A DNA stretch of 64,000 nucleotides from Nothopassalora personata (lineage: Eukaryota > Ascomycota > Dothideomycetes > Mycosphaerellales > Mycosphaerellaceae). Shown one piece after another: positions 10,709 to 20,815 of the stretch (within the stretch, counting starts at the first letter, position 1; each line of letters opens with the position of its first letter). Made by a program: the position numbers and the translations under genes. Under the pieces are notes generated by a model. The model made no database searches, was not told the origin of the DNA, and worked only from the letters and a program-made list of their open reading frames with translations. Location of the stretch: the NCBI GenBank assembly GCA_033816765.1, contig CM066292.1, positions 5,394,001 through 5,458,000 of the forward strand, given 5' to 3'.

Positions 10709-13675
10709 CTATGAGATCACCTTCTCCCTCAACTTTCCAATAAACATCGCACCGCTCTCGCCCTGATCCGCTCGGTCTTCCACAAGCATTGTCTGTGCCC
10801 ACAGGCGCAGCGACGGCTCACCGTCCTCTCGAATCAAGTAAAGTGGAGGCACGACAATGCTGCCGCAGCCCTTGCCACGATGGTCGCGAGACTTCTCAAC
10901 AACAGCGCGTACACGCTCGTTCATTTCACTTTCGAGAACGGGGATCGATGTCTTGCCTTGCTTGAGCTGGTTCTTGTCCTCGGTGCCAAAGACATCGTTG
11001 ATTAAAGCTGGAACAGCATCGCGACCGAGCCACAAGAATTGGGTCTGTCCATCGTCAATGAGATACAGACCGTATGGGACTAGGTTGCCAGATGTCAAGT
11101 TAAGCGCAGGTGGCATGACGATTGCGCCAGTCTCTGCATCGGGAAGGCCGGCATCATCGGGCATGTCGTGCAATGAGTACAGTCGTGGGTAGATATACTG
11201 CATCAAAAGTGGCAGTGGAAGTGTTGAGAGTAGACACAGTGCTGCTGATCGAAGGTCGGTCGGGATCTGTGCTGATTTCCGAAGGCCGAGCTACCATTAT
11301 CGTCAGTATAACTTCTCAAGTGCATCATTCGAGTGCATCAGCTTACATTCTTCATCAGACCGAGGAACAGCATTGGCAATGCACGCATGTTCGCTGGGAA
11401 TTGGAGTCCACCTCCGCCCATGTTGCCACCGCCGAGCTCTTTCTTGTAAGTCTGCAACAGCTCGACCATCTTGGCTTGCAGAGCATCACGAGCTGCATCG
11501 AGGCCACTGCTCAAAGCTCGCTCGACAGCCTTGTGTGCAAAATAGTGTGTGATGGCTTGTTGATCGGCGCCTGCGTAGACATCTGCCATATTTTGCGTCA
11601 CGGGTATGCTGAGCGTCATGACACGAATCCTTCGCTCGCCGTTGCAGGTAGTGTGGAGCACGCCGACTTGCAAGCAAGCGAAAGCCTTGGTAATACTCTC
11701 GTCAATCGCAATCTCGACAACGTAGGCTTGATCACGAGGCATCGAAGGAAATGCGCAAAGGTCACTGGATCGGTTGAAGAAGTTTCCGTAGAAAGCACTA
11801 GGTCGAAGACCAGTTGTCGTACGCACACGCAGAACGGCTTCCAAACCAATCTCCGATGAGAGGTAGTCGCTGAACTCGGTCGCAAATTTGATCGCGTCTT
11901 CTGTGCGGGCAGCGTTCCAGGCTGGGTAGAAGTATGTCTGGCCTCCAGTATATCTAGGGAGATTGCTCAAGCTTGCGACATCCTGGTACTGTGCGCTAAA
12001 CAAGAACATGTCGATAGACACCTGGGTCTTGCTGCATTCGACTGCAAAGCTCTTGTAGAAGCTGTTCTGTGTCTGCAGAAGAGCGTTCTCTTTTGAAGTA
12101 CCCAGAAGCTTCTTGTCCTCGCGCATGTCCAGCTTGCCAAACCCAATGTTCGGGAGAGTGGCTGACAGAACAACCACCTTGCCACCAACATGGCTGATGA
12201 GTTTATGACCAGCGCGTAGAGCTGAGCCAATGGCAGAGCTGGGGTTCTGCGTGTTCGCGAACATGCCCTGGAGCTTCTCGAGGAACGCTTCGATGTTGGC
12301 GCGGCATTCGGTCAGATTGACCAGAAGATCTTCAGGTGTTGGCAAGAATGGCTCATCAAGATCACTAACAACGAGCATCTTCGCATCGTTGTTCTCGCCT
12401 CCGTCTCGTGGTATGCTGAAGTAGTGTAGTGAACTGTCGACCGCCATGAAACCCAGTCGTGTCCTCCGGTCAGTGTTTGGTATCCGGTCCAGGCTCTCTA
12501 GGATGCATCTTGCGGCAGTCGCTAGGAGCCCGCTCGTGACACCAGCGTAGCTGACGTCGAAGAGGAAAAGGTAGATGAGCGGTTGTGGTGCTCGAACCAT
12601 ATACTCTTGTGGTGCAACGAACTCGCTCACTGCATAGTTGAGCTCCGGTCTCTTCCACCTGTCCACCGACTGCTGCTTGACGCTGTCCCAATCGAAGCTC
12701 TGCGGTACGTCATTTGTGAGGTTGCACATGTTACATCTCCATCTGTGCGAATGGTCCAAGAAACTGGCAAATGGATTCATGTATGTCCTGCATCGTCTGC
12801 AACGAGCAATGACTTGATCGCTCTGGACCGGCACATCATCTTCTGAGTCGTGGAGGGTCGCGTATGGCTGGATTATGAGCGCAAAGGGAAGCTTGCTCTT
12901 CTTCAGGAGGGATGCTGTCGCGGGCATGGCGTTCAACGTCGAGCGAACATATTTCGGCGAGCAGTTGGCGTGCGGCGAGGGTGTGACTGAAGACTGGCAT
13001 GGGCGTTAGCTAGCAAGTCAAACATGCCGATTGCGAGAGACCTACGTTTGGTGGCAGAATAATGGGTGGAGGAGGTTGATCGAGGTCGCTGACATGGAAA
13101 GGCTGGCCTTGGGGGCTGATATCCACAGGTTGCAACGGGTTCAGTCTCATTTGCACGCCTTGCTGCTGCTGTGGCTGAGGTGCCGGCTGACCTGCCATGC
13201 CCATATTCCCAAACTGTTGCGTCATGCCTTGAACGCCTCCTTGTGGCATGCCAGGCTGTGCAGGAGTAGGATAGCCAGGAGCTGATGCCTCATAGCCGCC
13301 TTGAGCACCATACTGCGGTTGTCCGTATGGTGCTTGTTGTGGGGCAGGAGTTCCCATGCCAGGATCGCCATAGGCAGGCTGAAGTGGCATTCCGTAAGCT
13401 GGCTGCTGTGCTGCTTGACCTGGGTAGCCATAACCTCCCATCATCTGTGGTGTTTGTGCCGCTACCGGTTGCTGGCCAGGATATTGCCCTCCGGGCGGCG
13501 CTGCTGCTGCGTTGCCGCCAGCTCCAAACTCGTAAGCCTGTCCAGCGTACCTGTCGCGCTTCTTCTTGGGAGCGGCGCCTGCTGGGGGTTGCTGGTCGTA
13601 TGCTCCACCATCTTGAGGATATTGGGACCCACCCTCAGGATCCGGACCGGCGTCCTGTTGGTAGGGGTTGGCCAT
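10709..13675 (-). CDS. SEC24: COPII coat subunit SEC24
   Basis: Three exons, 13046-13675, 11347-12993 and 10709-11290, with introns of 52 and 56 nt, both phase 0, giving 952 aa (family usually about 900-1000). Sec24 is the cargo-binding subunit of the inner COPII coat at ER exit sites. Domains in order: a disordered Pro/Gln/Gly/Tyr-rich N-terminus (1-about 200); the conserved entry to the core across exon junction 1 (PPN then [20 protein letters not shown]); a zinc finger with C275-x2-C278-x18-C297-x2-C300; the trunk ([14 protein letters not shown]); then beta-sandwich and helical domains; and a gelsolin-like domain in exon 3 ([16 protein letters not shown]). Exon 3 begins [15 protein letters not shown], which fits the helical domain. 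Confidence 0.95.
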
Positions 13676-14504
13676 GTTCAGGTACGGTGTGCTCGATGTA
13701 TGCGACTGTGTGTCCTATCCTCCCCTTGTATGTCACCTTTTGCAGAGAGGCAGTCGCTATAGATGTCGTCAGGCAGTGACGTTGCCTGTTCGGCTCGAGG
13801 GATTCGCGACGTGGCTGGTGTCTAGGTGTTGGTAAAAGTGTCCAGACCGCAATGCACTGGGAAATGCTAGGAGGTAGCTTCACATGCCCGAGTCGTTCAA
13901 GCGAGCTCCAACACAAAGCGCATCGTCGTGATGCTGGTCGCACAACGCTGACAATAAGACAATATGAGCCTGAGGACACAGGCTCGACAGGGCGGGGTTT
14001 GTCGGAGTTGATATGTACAAATTAACGGGAGGTTGCACCTTATTGAGAGTTGGCAACTGCGACTGCCAAGGGTTCCCGTTCAGGAAACGTCACAAGAAAA
14101 CGAGACAATTCAGACCCCTGAGCATATGAGACGATGTTAATGACCGAATGTGATAGCTGAATGAGCCCTTGCTGTGCAGCGGCGAGATCTTAAAGTCTTC
14201 CGAGCTACTATACAGCCGTGTGATGGCAATCATGTCCTAGACGCTGGCCGTTGTGCCCATTCGCCTTCCACATTCGGAATGACGACGTGTAATGCGTCGA
14301 CCCTTCTCGGCAGCGACCGAGGTAGTGCTTGTCTTCCAAGAGGACGCCACCGCCGTCGCAGTGATACTGAGTTTTCGAGAGCAGTCGCTCATGACCATGT
14401 AAGTCCAGAGGCCAAATTCGTCGCTGCCAGTGCGTTGGCAATCTCCCCAATATAGACAAAGTCCATGCCACCAAACCACACCACCTTCCATTAATCCCAA
14501 CAAC
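13676..14504. promoter_or_regulatory. Divergent promoter region SEC24 / 156-aa gene
   Basis: 829 bp between the SEC24 start (-) and the ATG at 14505 (+). It contains no convincing gene. A short minus-strand frame at 14208-14629 overlaps the next gene and looks like a shadow. Confidence 0.35.
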
Positions 14505-14975
14505 ATGCATTCAATCGAAGCATTTCTCCAAGAGCGAACCAGATTTCCAGCATTCTTCGACCCGGATGCACCACGCGCCGACGTCTCACGCGATCCAGTC
14601 ATCTTTGCGGACACACGTATACCACCCATGTGGCATCAAGCCGCCTCCACACCAGTGGCCGACTACATCACCAAAGATGGCAACCGAATCGGTGCGTTCC
14701 CGGTCGAGCGCGCTGCAGAGCTCACAGTACGCCTTGTACAGAACTATCTTCAATTGGACAAGACCATCCTCCCCGCCGTCCAAGAATTCTGGCCGAGCAA
14801 AGAGGCCCCGTCGCCAGAGATGAAGGTGATGTTGAAGGACGCGCAGAAGTTCCTCTTTGGTGGAATGTGGGTGGCACGGGACTTCGTACTTCAAATTCTG
14901 AGGGATTTCGAAATTGCGGGCCAGTACGAGCGGCAATTTCTCCACAACCGTGGGTGTCGGAAGCTGCTCTGCTAG
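14505..14975 (+). CDS. Unknown 156-aa protein
   Basis: Open frame starting MHSIEAFLQERTRFPAFF. I chose the ATG at 14505 (context CAAC-ATG) over an in-frame ATG at 14430, because the extra residues look non-coding. Amphipathic segments occur (ERAAELTVRLVQNYLQLDK, DAQKFLFGGMWVARDFVLQI). No signal peptide or membrane segment is visible and I do not recognise a family. The last residues (NRGCRKLLC) are low in character, so the real 3' end may be spliced or frameshifted. It converges on the minus-strand regulator gene. Confidence 0.45.
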   Translation: MHSIEAFLQERTRFPAFFDPDAPRADVSRDPVIFADTRIPPMWHQAASTPVADYITKDGNRIGAFPVERAAELTVRLVQNYLQLDKTILPAVQEFWPSKEAPSPEMKVMLKDAQKFLFGGMWVARDFVLQILRDFEIAGQYERQFLHNRGCRKLLC

Positions 14976-15137
14976 AACTGGGTGTTGAGGACGCTACGGG
15001 GCATTGACGACCAGTATCAGAGATGGCTGGTGGAAATTGCAGAGCTCCCGCTGTGGAGCGACGAATGTAGCTCGCCATGGTAGCTTGGACGGGATGTATG
15101 AACGGGGAGCATGACCCGCACGAAGCCATGTCAATTC

Positions 15138-17032
15138 TCAGCTGGCAAAGAACTGGAGGTCAGGATGCTGAGCATCCCCAATGTCGAATAGATTGTTCCA
15201 GGATAGATCTCGGAAGAAGTCATTGACATCCCATTCACCAGCATTGTTGACGGCCATCATTGCTGGTTGTGCTCCATCGTGTGGTAGTGTAGTCCCCGTG
15301 GAAGCGCCAGGTGTCGTTGATGTAACAGCATAGGATGGCGGTGAGCCTATATTCGAGTCCAGTCGCCTGCGCTTGGCGAACACTGCGTATCCAACCTCGT
15401 CGCCGACAGCCTCTGAATTGGACTGGCGTTGGGTACGCTGAAGGTCTGAGAGCAGCGTGGACAGTGCAGCGTAGCAGCGTCTTGCGCTCTGCCAGCGATC
15501 GCCCATTCGCTTAAGGAGCTCCAGGCAGCGAAGAATCTCCCTATTGAAGAGTCAGCAGACGTAGAGATGAAGAGAGATTCAGACTGCACTCACTGCGAGC
15601 CTTGGTTGATGTTGTACAGTCCTACTTGACATGCAAAGCTTATGATCAAACCGGACATCCAGACCGACGCAAGGTAGCCCGGCCAGAATAAAGTGCCTTG
15701 CAGCTCCAGGGCATTTATGGTTCGCTTGGCAGCGCCGATATTGACTTGGAGGCCGTGGTGAAACTCAGGTGCGTTCCTTGGCAAGGACAGGGACGGGCGG
15801 TTGATCGTGATGATCAGCTGCTCGTACAGTACGTGGAAGAAGGGCAGAAAACGAGCAACTTGCTCATCTGCGGCGCTGCTCTCTGTCGTAAGTCGAGGCT
15901 CCTCCGGTAGGTTATTGAACCATCTGTCGACGTCGGACCGCAGGAAGAGCACTTTTCTTGGGTCGCTATTACGAGAGTGCAGTGATGAGTGGAAGATCTC
16001 CAGAGCTCTACCCACAAGGCGGCCATGCTCGACGAAGTTTGCCAATATTACTTCCTTGTTGACTTTTGCAGCTTCTTTAGACCGCTCGGTGGTTTCTTCA
16101 TCGATTCTGGTGGCCCCGGTTCTCTCATGAGCAGTCGTGTGTATCTCTCTTTTGCCTGGAACGCATACGTCGATCTCGGCATCTGACAACGATACGGGAA
16201 TGCCAAGAGCCTGGCACACATATCGATCCAGCGCGTAAGAGCTCCAGAGTATGCGTTTACGTAATTCACGATCCTCGTTGGAGACCTGCGGATATCGATA
16301 TGGACAACGATGTAGGCCAGCGTGGTAAAGCAGTCTCGTCAGGAGTCCACCAAGTGAAGACGCGGTACGCAGAGCCATGGTAGATACACAGTACAGCTGA
16401 GCTGCGAGCACGGTCTGAATCGTGAGAGTGTCATGCCGGGTGGCTAGCATGGCCGCTATTGACAGCAGACTGGAACGTGACGGAGCATCGATTGGACCGG
16501 GAGGCTGCGCATAGGAGCCGATGTTTAGTACACATTGAAATATCACAATGTAGCAGACACGGCGTCGATCTACGGGTATTGTGCTGGATGGTGTGCTTGT
16601 CCTAGGGTCTGCATAGAAAGCCTCCAGCTCCGAGAGGAACTCGGGCCCTGATAAGAATGGAAGCACAGGGTGCCATATCTTGAAGAAGCTAATTGCATTG
16701 GCATGAGCAGTGTCATGTGATGGCAGCATGCCAAGTTGAGCATGATTGTCGACCTCGATCGTCCGGTAGCTGCTGATGCTCACGTTGAAGCCTCTGGCCC
16801 GCTCGGGAGAATTTCTGGTTGAAGAAGCATAGTCATCCTCGCCGCCAACGGTGTCCTCCGCTGCTGGAAGGTGACCCGACTCTGCATGCTGCGCAGAAGA
16901 CTCGAATGCTTGCTTGACTGTGTTGATGAAATATATGCCTGAACTCGATCCGATGAACCGACTTTCGTGAGGCGATGGCTGAGTCAACGATCCCGTCTCA
17001 TGATTGCTCGAAGGCGACCCGTGGGCGTCCAT
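15138..17032 (-). CDS. Fungal regulator with MHR domain, no zinc cluster
   Basis: Two exons, 15594-17032 and 15138-15540, joined across a 53-nt GTGAGT...TAG intron, giving 613 aa. The join restores NQGSQEILRCLELLKRMGDRW, a typical closing helix of this family. The protein has the middle homology region (Fungal_trans): FFKIWHPVLPFLSGPEFLSE, an HAGLHRCPY segment and RKRILWSSYALDRYVCQALG. The N-terminus (SRFIGSSSGIYFINTV) is the stretch that normally follows a Zn2Cys6 cluster and linker in full-length regulators, but no CX2CX6C motif lies upstream on this strand. A short Zn2Cys6 protein starts 269 bp away on the other strand. It may be a co-regulator, or half of a gene split by rearrangement. 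Target genes are unknown. Confidence 0.82.
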
Positions 17033-17301
17033 GGCGGCTACAGCGACCGTACGAGATCATTGTCAGCTTTCCGAACATTCCACATACGATGGCTGACGGT
17101 GCATCACCAGTTGCTCTGTTGGTGGTGGTGGCGGTGGTGGTGGTAGTGGTGGTGGTGATGAGCACGGAGACTTCGTTTCATCCGGTGGCACCGATTGGCG
17201 ACTGCCTCGGAAGTTCCTGTGCCGCACCTGTGCACCTCTAAGTTCTGCCTCTTCTGACTGCCCGCAACACTTCGATACAAATGCATAGCTGACATCCCGC
17301 A
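17033..17301. promoter_or_regulatory. Head-to-head promoter with GGT repeat
   Basis: 269 bp between two divergent regulator genes, so both are probably driven from here. Bases about 17117-17160 are an imperfect GGT-triplet microsatellite with interruptions. Confidence 0.5.
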
Positions 17302-18159
17302 ATGCCTGCAGGCGCGTCCGACAAGCCGCGTCGATCCCGCATCACTGCAGCTTGTGCTGTATGTCGTGCCAAGCGGCAGAAATGCTCCGGCGTGAAGCCG
17401 CGTTGCGATCAGTGTCGCGTGCACAACGAGGAGTGCTGGTGGAGTGATCAGAAGAAACGTGGACCAGCAAAGGATTACCTTAGATCGTTGCAGGACCGGC
17501 TTCAGGAGAACGAGAAACTGCTGTTGAGTTTGCTGGAAGAAGTGCCGGACAGCACCATCGCGAGTGCGCTGCACCGCGATTCGGGCAACACGACCGCGGC
17601 TCCAAGCCATCAGACATGGACTGGCAGCTTATCTGGCCAGGACCACTGGGCGCGATACCCATTGAATAGACTTGAGAGTATCAGAGACTGGCAAAGGCAC
17701 CGTACCTCGGTCGCATTGAGGCCGGCGCCAGAAATACCGGCGCAACCTGCCATGACCACCAGCCACGAGCGCGACACTCAGTCCCAGGAATCCGGCTCAA
17801 CTCAGGCGACCATGATTGCAGCTCAGCCCGTGCCGGACACAATCTCGCGTGACAACGGGCTGATCTCGCCATATCCGAATGGCCATCAACAGCCTTACCC
17901 GAACGCAACTCAAAGCCCAAGCACGGATTGGCAATCGCCACCGGAACGCAAGACGGCCTTACATGAGAGGCGATATAGTGAAGAGACTCGTGGTGTTGCG
18001 GAAGCACTTTTCTCCATTTCTCATCATGGCAACCAGGCCCGAATGCAGGGACAACCGCAACAACAGCCGCAGATTCTTGACTCGAGCGGGGATCGAGCAG
18101 CGTCTGTACCGGTCTTGGAGAAGCTGCCATCGCAATTTCCAACACATCTCTTCTGGTGA
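17302..18159 (+). CDS. Short Zn2Cys6 DNA-binding protein
   Basis: Single open frame, 285 aa. A complete binuclear cluster lies at the N-terminus: C18-x2-C21-x6-C28-x6-C35-x2-C38-x6-C45, with basic residues between C2 and C3 (CAVCRAKRQKC). A linker (KRGPAKDYLRSLQDRLQENE) runs into a short coiled coil typical of dimerising zinc-cluster proteins. The rest is Pro/Gln/Ser-rich and lacks a middle homology region; the frame ends QFPTHLFW. A further plus-strand frame about 18130-18277 (containing SGDSDVSILAAS) could be an extra exon in another frame, but I could not join it convincingly. The neighbour at 15138-17032 has exactly the regulatory half this protein lacks. Confidence 0.75.
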   Translation: MPAGASDKPRRSRITAACAVCRAKRQKCSGVKPRCDQCRVHNEECWWSDQKKRGPAKDYLRSLQDRLQENEKLLLSLLEEVPDSTIASALHRDSGNTTAAPSHQTWTGSLSGQDHWARYPLNRLESIRDWQRHRTSVALRPAPEIPAQPAMTTSHERDTQSQESGSTQATMIAAQPVPDTISRDNGLISPYPNGHQQPYPNATQSPSTDWQSPPERKTALHERRYSEETRGVAEALFSISHHGNQARMQGQPQQQPQILDSSGDRAASVPVLEKLPSQFPTHLFW

Positions 18160-18918
18160 CAGCGACGTGAGTATACTAGCTGCTTCGCAACCAGACATCA
18201 CGATGGACAGGATTCAGGCTGAATATTCCTCCTCCCCATCGAGTGGCGGCGAGGCGCAACTGCACCGCATGGAGTAGAAGTATGACCAAGTCGCGTAGTC
18301 CAGCGATGAAGAGCAGACTGAACCAACAAGCCATCGTATGAAAACATATCTTGCATGGCACGTGACGGACGTTTTCGCCGTGTCTGAGTGACTCGCCCTC
18401 GAAGCTTCGCCGCGTCTGGGTCAAGTTTGACACCTGCTCGAGTAGGCGAAGTGCTCCTCGGCGCCCAGCATGATCATCTACCTCCGACAAATACCGAGTC
18501 GAATTCGCACAAAGACTACAGCCACCAGCTGCAAGCTCTTGCAATTGGAAAGCGCTATTCGGCAAAGAGCAGATAGCATGTCGCAAGCAAGCTTAGCAAA
18601 CAGCAGCCAGAGCAGCCACACAAGACCCCATCTGCTCCTCGTAACGCTTGGCGCGACGCTTCTTGCAACTCTTCCTTCTGATAGAATGCCTCGGCATGCA
18701 GATCTAAACAGAATGAAGAAAGAGATGTGCCTGCTGCACAATGCTACCTCGAGCGGGCGGAGCTGTGGCTACATTCGACATGACAGCAAACAGCTTTGCG
18801 AGCCGCGGCAGTCAGTGTTGCTGCGATACTCTAGTCGATAAACTTCCACTACATTAGACGTCGTGTGCTCGCACTGCTGTCTTGACATCTTTCGCTCCAT
18901 CTCTACACGCCCATCACC
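18160..18918. other. Intergenic region
   Basis: 759 bp between the Zn2Cys6 gene and the carboxypeptidase. It contains a possible extra exon frame (to 18277) and the promoter and leader of the carboxypeptidase. Short frames at 18470-18841 have no recognisable content. Confidence 0.35.
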
Positions 18919-20255
18919 ATGCGCTTCTCACATCTCGTCTCAGTTCTGCTTCTAGCAGCCGCGGTAGTACTTCCCAGAGAAGAAGCCGTGAGCTATGATG
19001 GCTACCGAGTCTACCGTATTCAGACGAATGGCAACCACGATGATGTTATGCGCAAGCTGTCAGCATTTTCCTTTGAACAATGGAACTACCGAGCCGCCGA
19101 CCACGTTGATATCTCTCTATCCAAGGAAGATGCGGACCAATTCGAAGACCTCGCTCTGGACTACAAAGTCATGCACGAAGATCTTGGTGCAGACATTCTA
19201 GCTGAGAGCGCTGGCGCGTCAGCAAAGTATGTCAAGAGACAGAACGGAGCTCTGCCCTCCGACTCTTGGTTCGATTCTTATCACCCATACGCAGACCACG
19301 TCCAATACTGGCGCGACCTCAATGCGGCTTTCCCTTCCAACTCTGAATGGTTCGTGGCCGGCCAGTCCTTCGAGAAGCGAGATATATTCGGGTTGAAGCT
19401 TTTCGGGAACGATAGCAGCTCGATCAAGCCGGCGGTCATCTGGCACAGCACAGTCCATGCCCGAGAGTGGATTACGACAATGACGGTCGAGTACATTGCG
19501 TACAACATGATCAAGGGCTACCAGGCCAATGAGACGGATTTTGCGGCGATCCTCAACCAGTACGACGTGTACATCCTGCCAGTCGTGAACCCTGATGGGT
19601 TCTCGTTCTCACAGACCAACGATCGCCTGTAAGTCACCAAGCAGCATACGGCGAGGTCTGCTGAGAATACTGACCCAACATCAGCTGGCGCAAGAACCGC
19701 GCTCCTGCCCCAGTCCTTGGCAGTCTCAAATTGTGCTACGGCACAGACATCAACCGTAACTGGCCTTACCAATGGACGGGAGACCCACGAGGCTCTTCCC
19801 CAAACCCATGCGACCAGACCTATCGTGGCCGCGCAGCTGGTGACTCTCCAGAGAATAAAGCCTTGGTAGCGCAAATAACGGCAGTCTCCAAGAAGCAGCC
19901 TCTCGCACAGTACCTCGACTTCCACTCCTACGGACAGTACATCCTCTCACCATACGGCTACACCGCAAACGTCCCGGCGAACTCGGCTGCACAGGTTGAT
20001 CTTGGTAACAAGGCGGCCGCTGCTATTGCGAGTGTCTATGGCACGCCCTTCACTGTCGGTCCAAGTGGCGCTACGCTTTACCCTACTACCGGAAGCAGTG
20101 CGGACTTTGCTACCGATATTGCTGGTGCCGAGTATGCTTATGCTTTCGAGCTGAGGGACAAGGGCGATAATGGTTTTGTGTTGCCGCCGGATCAGATCAG
20201 GCCGGTCGGTGAGGAGATGCTGGAGGGTGTTAAGGTCATGTTCTTAGAGATGTAG
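18919..20255 (+). CDS. Secreted M14A metallocarboxypeptidase
   Basis: Two exons, 18919-19628 and 19685-20255, with a 56-nt GTAAGT...CAG intron that joins NDRL to WRKNR, giving 426 aa. It should remove C-terminal residues from peptides outside the cell. A signal peptide (MRFSHLVSVLLLAAAVV) is followed by a propeptide ending in K106-R107, a Kex2-type site, before the mature domain. Zinc ligands are visible as H180 and E183 (VHAREW) and H317 (LDFHSYGQ). DINRNW supplies the substrate-carboxylate Asn-Arg pair, and the catalytic glutamate is about E392 (FELRDKGDNGF). All active-site residues are present, so the enzyme should be functional. It resembles fungal metallocarboxypeptidase A (McpA/ECM14-like M14A); the preferred side chain is not resolved. 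Confidence 0.93.
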
Positions 20256-20815
20256 TCGCGCTGGCAATAGACTGCCTGATCTAGTGACCTAGAAATCGAC
20301 CTGCCATGCTTCGAAGGCACAGTTTCATTTGATATCGCGTCTCCGTTGTCGCGTGACACGCCCTTGCGAGGCAACGCGACCACGTGGTGGGATGATCACG
20401 TGGAGCTTGGATTGCACGAATCATATCGCTTGCATGTGACGATGCTATGGCAGGCTTCAGGTTACGCGGCAACAATACCCTGTCAGGCGTCCATCTAGCG
20501 TGGGGCGTGGTCGTGACTCTCTTTCAGTCGGCGACTTTCTTGCGTGTTTCTTCACAGTTCGTACCCTCAATCTATCCAGCCGCGCACACCCATTGACCAA
20601 GCCTCGAAGCCTTGTTGCACCCCTTCCACGAGGCCCTCCGTCGAGACTTCACGTCGTTGCCCATATATAGCTTCCCGAGCTCGTAGACTTGGCATAGTTT
20701 TGCGTGCAAAGACTGAAGCTGCTGCGACCGCCCTGCGAGAAATCCTCCCTCACGCCTCTTTTTTTCCCCGTAGATATGGCATGCTAGGTGGCCCAAAGCC
20801 ATTGGTGATCCGCCA
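20256..20815. promoter_or_regulatory. Intergenic region with paired CACGTG sites
   Basis: 560 bp upstream of the 922-aa gene. It carries two palindromic CACGTG (E-box) hexamers at 20381-20386 and 20397-20402, 16 bp apart, a spacing that could bind bHLH dimers. No gene is visible. Confidence 0.4.

Noticed and set aside
13010..13045. SEC24 N-terminal piece as a separate 221-aa gene
   Set aside because: A GTAGGT donor at 13045 and an acceptor at 12994 join it in frame to the SEC24 core.
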